In this document: positions 6,054-6,351 of the stretch, one piece after another | How positions within the stretch are numbered: position 1 is the first letter of the stretch | How the letters are laid out: every line of letters begins with the position of its first letter | Assembly: GCA_903837305.1 (NCBI GenBank) | Contig: CAILUB010000155.1 | Location: 1 to 6,351, forward strand | Length of the DNA: 6,351 nt | Origin: an uncultured Cytophagaceae bacterium | Lineage (GTDB): Bacteria > Bacteroidota > Bacteroidia > Cytophagales > Spirosomataceae | Reading direction: 5' to 3' | Program-made: the position numbers and the translations under genes | The notes under the pieces: model-generated | Databases searched by the model: none | The model's input: the letters and a program-made list of their open reading frames with translations, nothing else | What the model was told of the DNA's origin: nothing

Positions 6054-6351
6054 TTAGTTCAAGAACTCATCAAAAGTTAAACTTACATAGTACATAGTAC
6101 CTACCGTAGGGTTACCCCATGCTTGTCTGTATCCATCACTATTAAACAAGTTAGATCCTCCAATTTTCATGTTAGACTTCAAAGCCTTCATTTTTAAGCT
6201 CACTTGAGCATCAAAAGTTCCAAATGCAGGCATCTTAGATAATTGGAACGTAGAAACATCTGCATTTACGAAGGAAGACTGCCAAGCAAATTCACCCTGC
6301 CATCTGTAAGACATAGAGAAACCAATGTTCTTTACAATCTCACGGTTTGCG
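6054..6351 (-). CDS. TonB-dependent receptor, C-terminal 98 residues (5' end outside window)
   Basis: The minus-strand frame is open from the right edge to TAA at 6054-6056. The first visible codons (ANREIVKNIGFS) precede an internal Met and read smoothly into it, so the gene starts outside the window and that Met is not the start. The sequence shows the last strands of a TonB-dependent receptor barrel. An aromatic-rich strand (YRWQGEFAWQSSF) is followed by a strand starting MPAFGTFDAQVSLKM. Then comes the family hallmark IGGSNLFN with the turn QAWGNPTVGTMYYVSLTF. This ending resembles carboxypeptidase-domain TonB-dependent receptors of Bacteroidota more than SusC proteins, but substrate and subclass cannot be judged from the tail. 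The chain ends FDEFLN, so the terminal aromatic expected for outer-membrane assembly is not the last residue. A strong terminator follows, so it is a transcription unit separate from the SusCD operon. Confidence 0.85.
   Translation of the reverse strand, partial: ANREIVKNIGFSMSYRWQGEFAWQSSFVNADVSTFQLSKMPAFGTFDAQVSLKMKALKSNMKIGGSNLFNSDGYRQAWGNPTVGTMYYVSLTFDEFLN

Noticed and set aside
6054..6314. Reading the right-hand gene as a complete 86-residue protein starting at the Met at 6314
   Set aside because: The frame stays open to the window edge with sensible barrel sequence before that Met, and the product is clearly the tail of a much longer receptor.
1..6351. CRISPR array, tRNA or rRNA genes, insertion sequences, phage or defence genes
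   Set aside because: No regularly spaced long repeats, tRNA cloverleaf, transposase or terminal inverted repeats were seen on either strand. The coding content is an ordinary nutrient-uptake operon, and I found no undescribed multi-gene system.

Overview
The window looks like a piece of a Bacteroidota chromosome, most likely from the order Cytophagales. This rests on a SusC/SusD outer-membrane uptake pair, Bacteroidota-style lipoprotein signals, AT-rich DNA, and start codons mostly preceded by A/T-rich sequence instead of a Shine-Dalgarno site. The order is an inference from protein style; no search was run. All convincing genes lie on the minus strand, so transcription runs from high to low coordinates.

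In order of transcription: (1) 6351-6054 is the C-terminal end of a TonB-dependent receptor whose start lies beyond the window, closed by a strong intrinsic terminator at 6000-6032. (2) 5999-5633 is a non-coding stretch of about 370 bases holding helically phased TTAAC repeats, hairpins in the probable susC leader, and a doubtful 32-codon ORF on the plus strand. (3) 5632-590 is a three-gene operon: SusC-type TonB-dependent transporter (1014 aa), SusD-type surface lipoprotein (502 aa) and a small lipoprotein (152 aa). The intergenic gaps are only 19 and 11 bases, and a bidirectional terminator-like hairpin follows at 536-563. (4) 521-1 is the N-terminal part of a secreted protein of unknown function that runs off the left edge. 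It has no stop codon in the window, so a simple ORF scan would miss it.

The SusC barrel and SusD lid should form the usual outer-membrane importer, energised by TonB, for an oligomeric nutrient such as a glycan or peptide. The small lipoprotein is probably an accessory surface protein of the same complex. No hydrolase, sigma/anti-sigma pair or hybrid sensor is visible, so the substrate cannot be named. The coding part of the window is conventional. The less ordinary signals lie in the two intergenic regions and are modest: alternative base-pairing in the susC leader, phased TTAAC repeats, a possible plus-strand transcript, and a terminator hairpin placed 14 bases before a start codon.
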